From assembly GCA_002747255.1 (NCBI GenBank), contig PDUC01000035.1:1-64000 (forward strand): a stretch of 64,000 nucleotides of DNA, written 5' to 3'. Both the position numbers and the translations under genes were made by a program. The notes beneath the pieces are model-generated. The model saw only the letters and a program-made list of their open reading frames with translations. It was not told the DNA's origin and did no database searches. Shown here piece after piece: positions 63,083 to 64,000 of this stretch; position 1 is the first letter of the stretch; each line of letters begins with the position of its first letter. This DNA comes from Acidobacteriota bacterium. GTDB taxonomy: Bacteria; Acidobacteriota; Holophagae; Acanthopleuribacterales; Acanthopleuribacteraceae.

Positions 63083-63870
63083 CAAAGGCGACCCCGCTGA
63101 ATGGTTGCCACCCGGAAGACCTTGTCATCCACTCCGGTGTTCAGCTCCATCTTGCTGATTGCCATGATGGTCTTGTGTTGGCGGGAGACGTTGTCCATTT
63201 CGGAGCGGAAGGTTATCCAGATGCCGTCTTGCTGACGTACATCCAGTGCGCGATAGACTTTTACCAGTCCGTCCTTGTCGTAGTACTCTCCCTTGACAAT
63301 AAGATGCGACTTTTTATCAATCCACAGGACCTTGCGGGTGTATATGTCTTCGGGATCGATGGGAATGGATTCCACTTTCCAGCAATCCATACCTTGGACC
63401 TGCTCATGGCCCAGCAGGGTGTGGGTGTCTTCGTCCACATTGCGGTCGCCCATGTCGTCGTAGGTGTAGTCGGTTCCCATGAAGTATTCCTTTTTGGAAG
63501 AACCGCTGATGCGGCGCACCTTTTTCATGGCCGGCAGGTAGAGCCACTTGTCGTCTTCCTGTTCCGGCTGGTCGTATTCCCATGAAAGAAACATGGTTCC
63601 CCGCACATCCGCAGGCTCGCGAAAAATCATTACAGACTTTCTGTCCTTGCCATAATCCTTGGAGAGACTCTCCACGGTACGCACCCGTTCCCGGTTTCTG
63701 CGGTTGACGAGACGCATGGTCAGAATCATGTGCCGGTCGTCTCCATCGGGACGTTCGTCTTCCAGAACCATGACATCCCTGCCGGTCATTTCCCCGGCCA
63801 GGCAAAGATGTCCACCGCTGATTACAAAAATAACAAATACAATCAGGTGTTTTAATTTAAGCGTTTTCAA
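63082..63870 (-). CDS. LolA-like outer-membrane lipoprotein-sorting protein
   Basis: 262 residues from a TTG at 63870 with GGAGG six bases before. A signal peptide (KLKHLIVFVIFVISGGHLCLA) is followed by the LolA-like half-barrel: GRDVMVLEDERPDGDD, KSVMIFREPADVRGTMFLSWEY, KWLYLPAMKKVRRISGSSKKEYFMGTDYTYDD and RKVLWIDKKSHLIVKGEYYDKDG. This group regularly accompanies RND transporters and DUF1302-like barrels in gene clusters and probably carries lipid across the periplasm. It is the first gene of the three-gene operon, overlapping the barrel gene. A 6-2-6 palindrome lies upstream (63914-63927). The DNA of this operon is richer in G and C than the rest of the window. Confidence 0.88.
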   Translation of the reverse strand: MKTLKLKHLIVFVIFVISGGHLCLAGEMTGRDVMVLEDERPDGDDRHMILTMRLVNRRNRERVRTVESLSKDYGKDRKSVMIFREPADVRGTMFLSWEYDQPEQEDDKWLYLPAMKKVRRISGSSKKEYFMGTDYTYDDMGDRNVDEDTHTLLGHEQVQGMDCWKVESIPIDPEDIYTRKVLWIDKKSHLIVKGEYYDKDGLVKVYRALDVRQQDGIWITFRSEMDNVSRQHKTIMAISKMELNTGVDDKVFRVATIQRGRL

Positions 63871-63913
63871 AGATAACCTCCATCATTTTCTCCGCTGAAA
63901 GTTAACCCTGTAC

Positions 63914-63927
63914 GACCTTGAAAGGTC
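63914..63927. promoter_or_regulatory. Palindrome upstream of the RND operon
   Basis: GACCTT-GA-AAGGTC, a perfect 6-base inverted repeat 44 bases before the TTG start of the LolA-like gene. It could be an operator; no neighbouring regulator gene is in the window. Confidence 0.4.
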
Positions 63928-64000
63928 TCTGTCTAGCTGGCAACACCTCGCTTTTCGAGATATTAAGGGCACAAAGCCAGGTGCTGTGTGGAGCCGGGCT

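Overview
The window looks like chromosomal DNA of a Gram-negative bacterium of moderate GC content. Envelope evidence is a Kdo/LPS-type kinase, a DUF1302-like outer-membrane barrel, LolA-like periplasmic proteins and an AlgH protein. Many long, sensor-rich proteins (degenerate kinase, ATPase, TPR and sigma-54 modules), sortilin/BNR-type secreted proteins and an IPTL-CTERM protein suggest a deep-branching lineage such as Acidobacteriota (possibly Acanthopleuribacteria-like). That placement is an inference from protein style, not from rRNA; no rRNA gene is present.

Layout. 1-8.3 kb: a PPP-type phosphoesterase, a TPR membrane protein coupled to a zinc-ribbon/RDD-like protein, rfbC with a YibQ-type deacetylase, a LolA-like protein, rpmB and a TlpA-like thioredoxin. 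8.8-25 kb: class I fumarase, a giant sigma-54 activator with degenerate kinase and ATPase modules, a KdkA-like kinase, a secreted phosphoesterase, cca overlapping a glutamate-cysteine ligase, a DUF3137 protein, an IPTL-CTERM protein, algH and a class I aminotransferase. 25-33.6 kb: a BNR-repeat secreted protein, small membrane proteins, a degenerate gluzincin, an AT-rich two-gene cassette beside tRNA-Met, ssb and a hypothetical gene. 33.7-47.3 kb: the translation/transcription super-operon tRNA-Tyr-Gly-Thr-tuf-tRNA-Trp-secE-nusG-rplKAJL-rpoBC. 47.5-54.7 kb: a pseudopilin, a radical SAM protein, a large secreted protein, cysK, a class IV aminotransferase, a PilZ-like protein and two DUF1670-like fragments. 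54.8-59.1 kb: a pseudokinase-TPR-membrane-C2 protein. 59.4-63.9 kb: a more GC-rich operon of a LolA-like protein, an outer-membrane barrel and an RND transporter, read right to left.

The most striking observation is in rpoB. The beta subunit carries an extra segment of about 60 residues with four cysteine pairs (residues about 80-140), placed where bacterial beta normally passes directly from the LGEP-like strand to the VEECRERG motif. Its first half repeats the exact Cys spacing (C-x-C-x12-C-x2-C) and the flanking W-E-C-x-C-G of the zinc-binding domain of beta prime, encoded by the next gene. This looks like a copy or mimic of the beta-prime zinc finger placed inside beta. Second in interest are the two giant signalling proteins (10860-15485 and 54816-59093), whose kinase-like modules have lost catalytic residues but keep the fold signatures.

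Starts were chosen by ribosome binding sites where the longest reading frame was clearly too long. Several genes use GTG or TTG.
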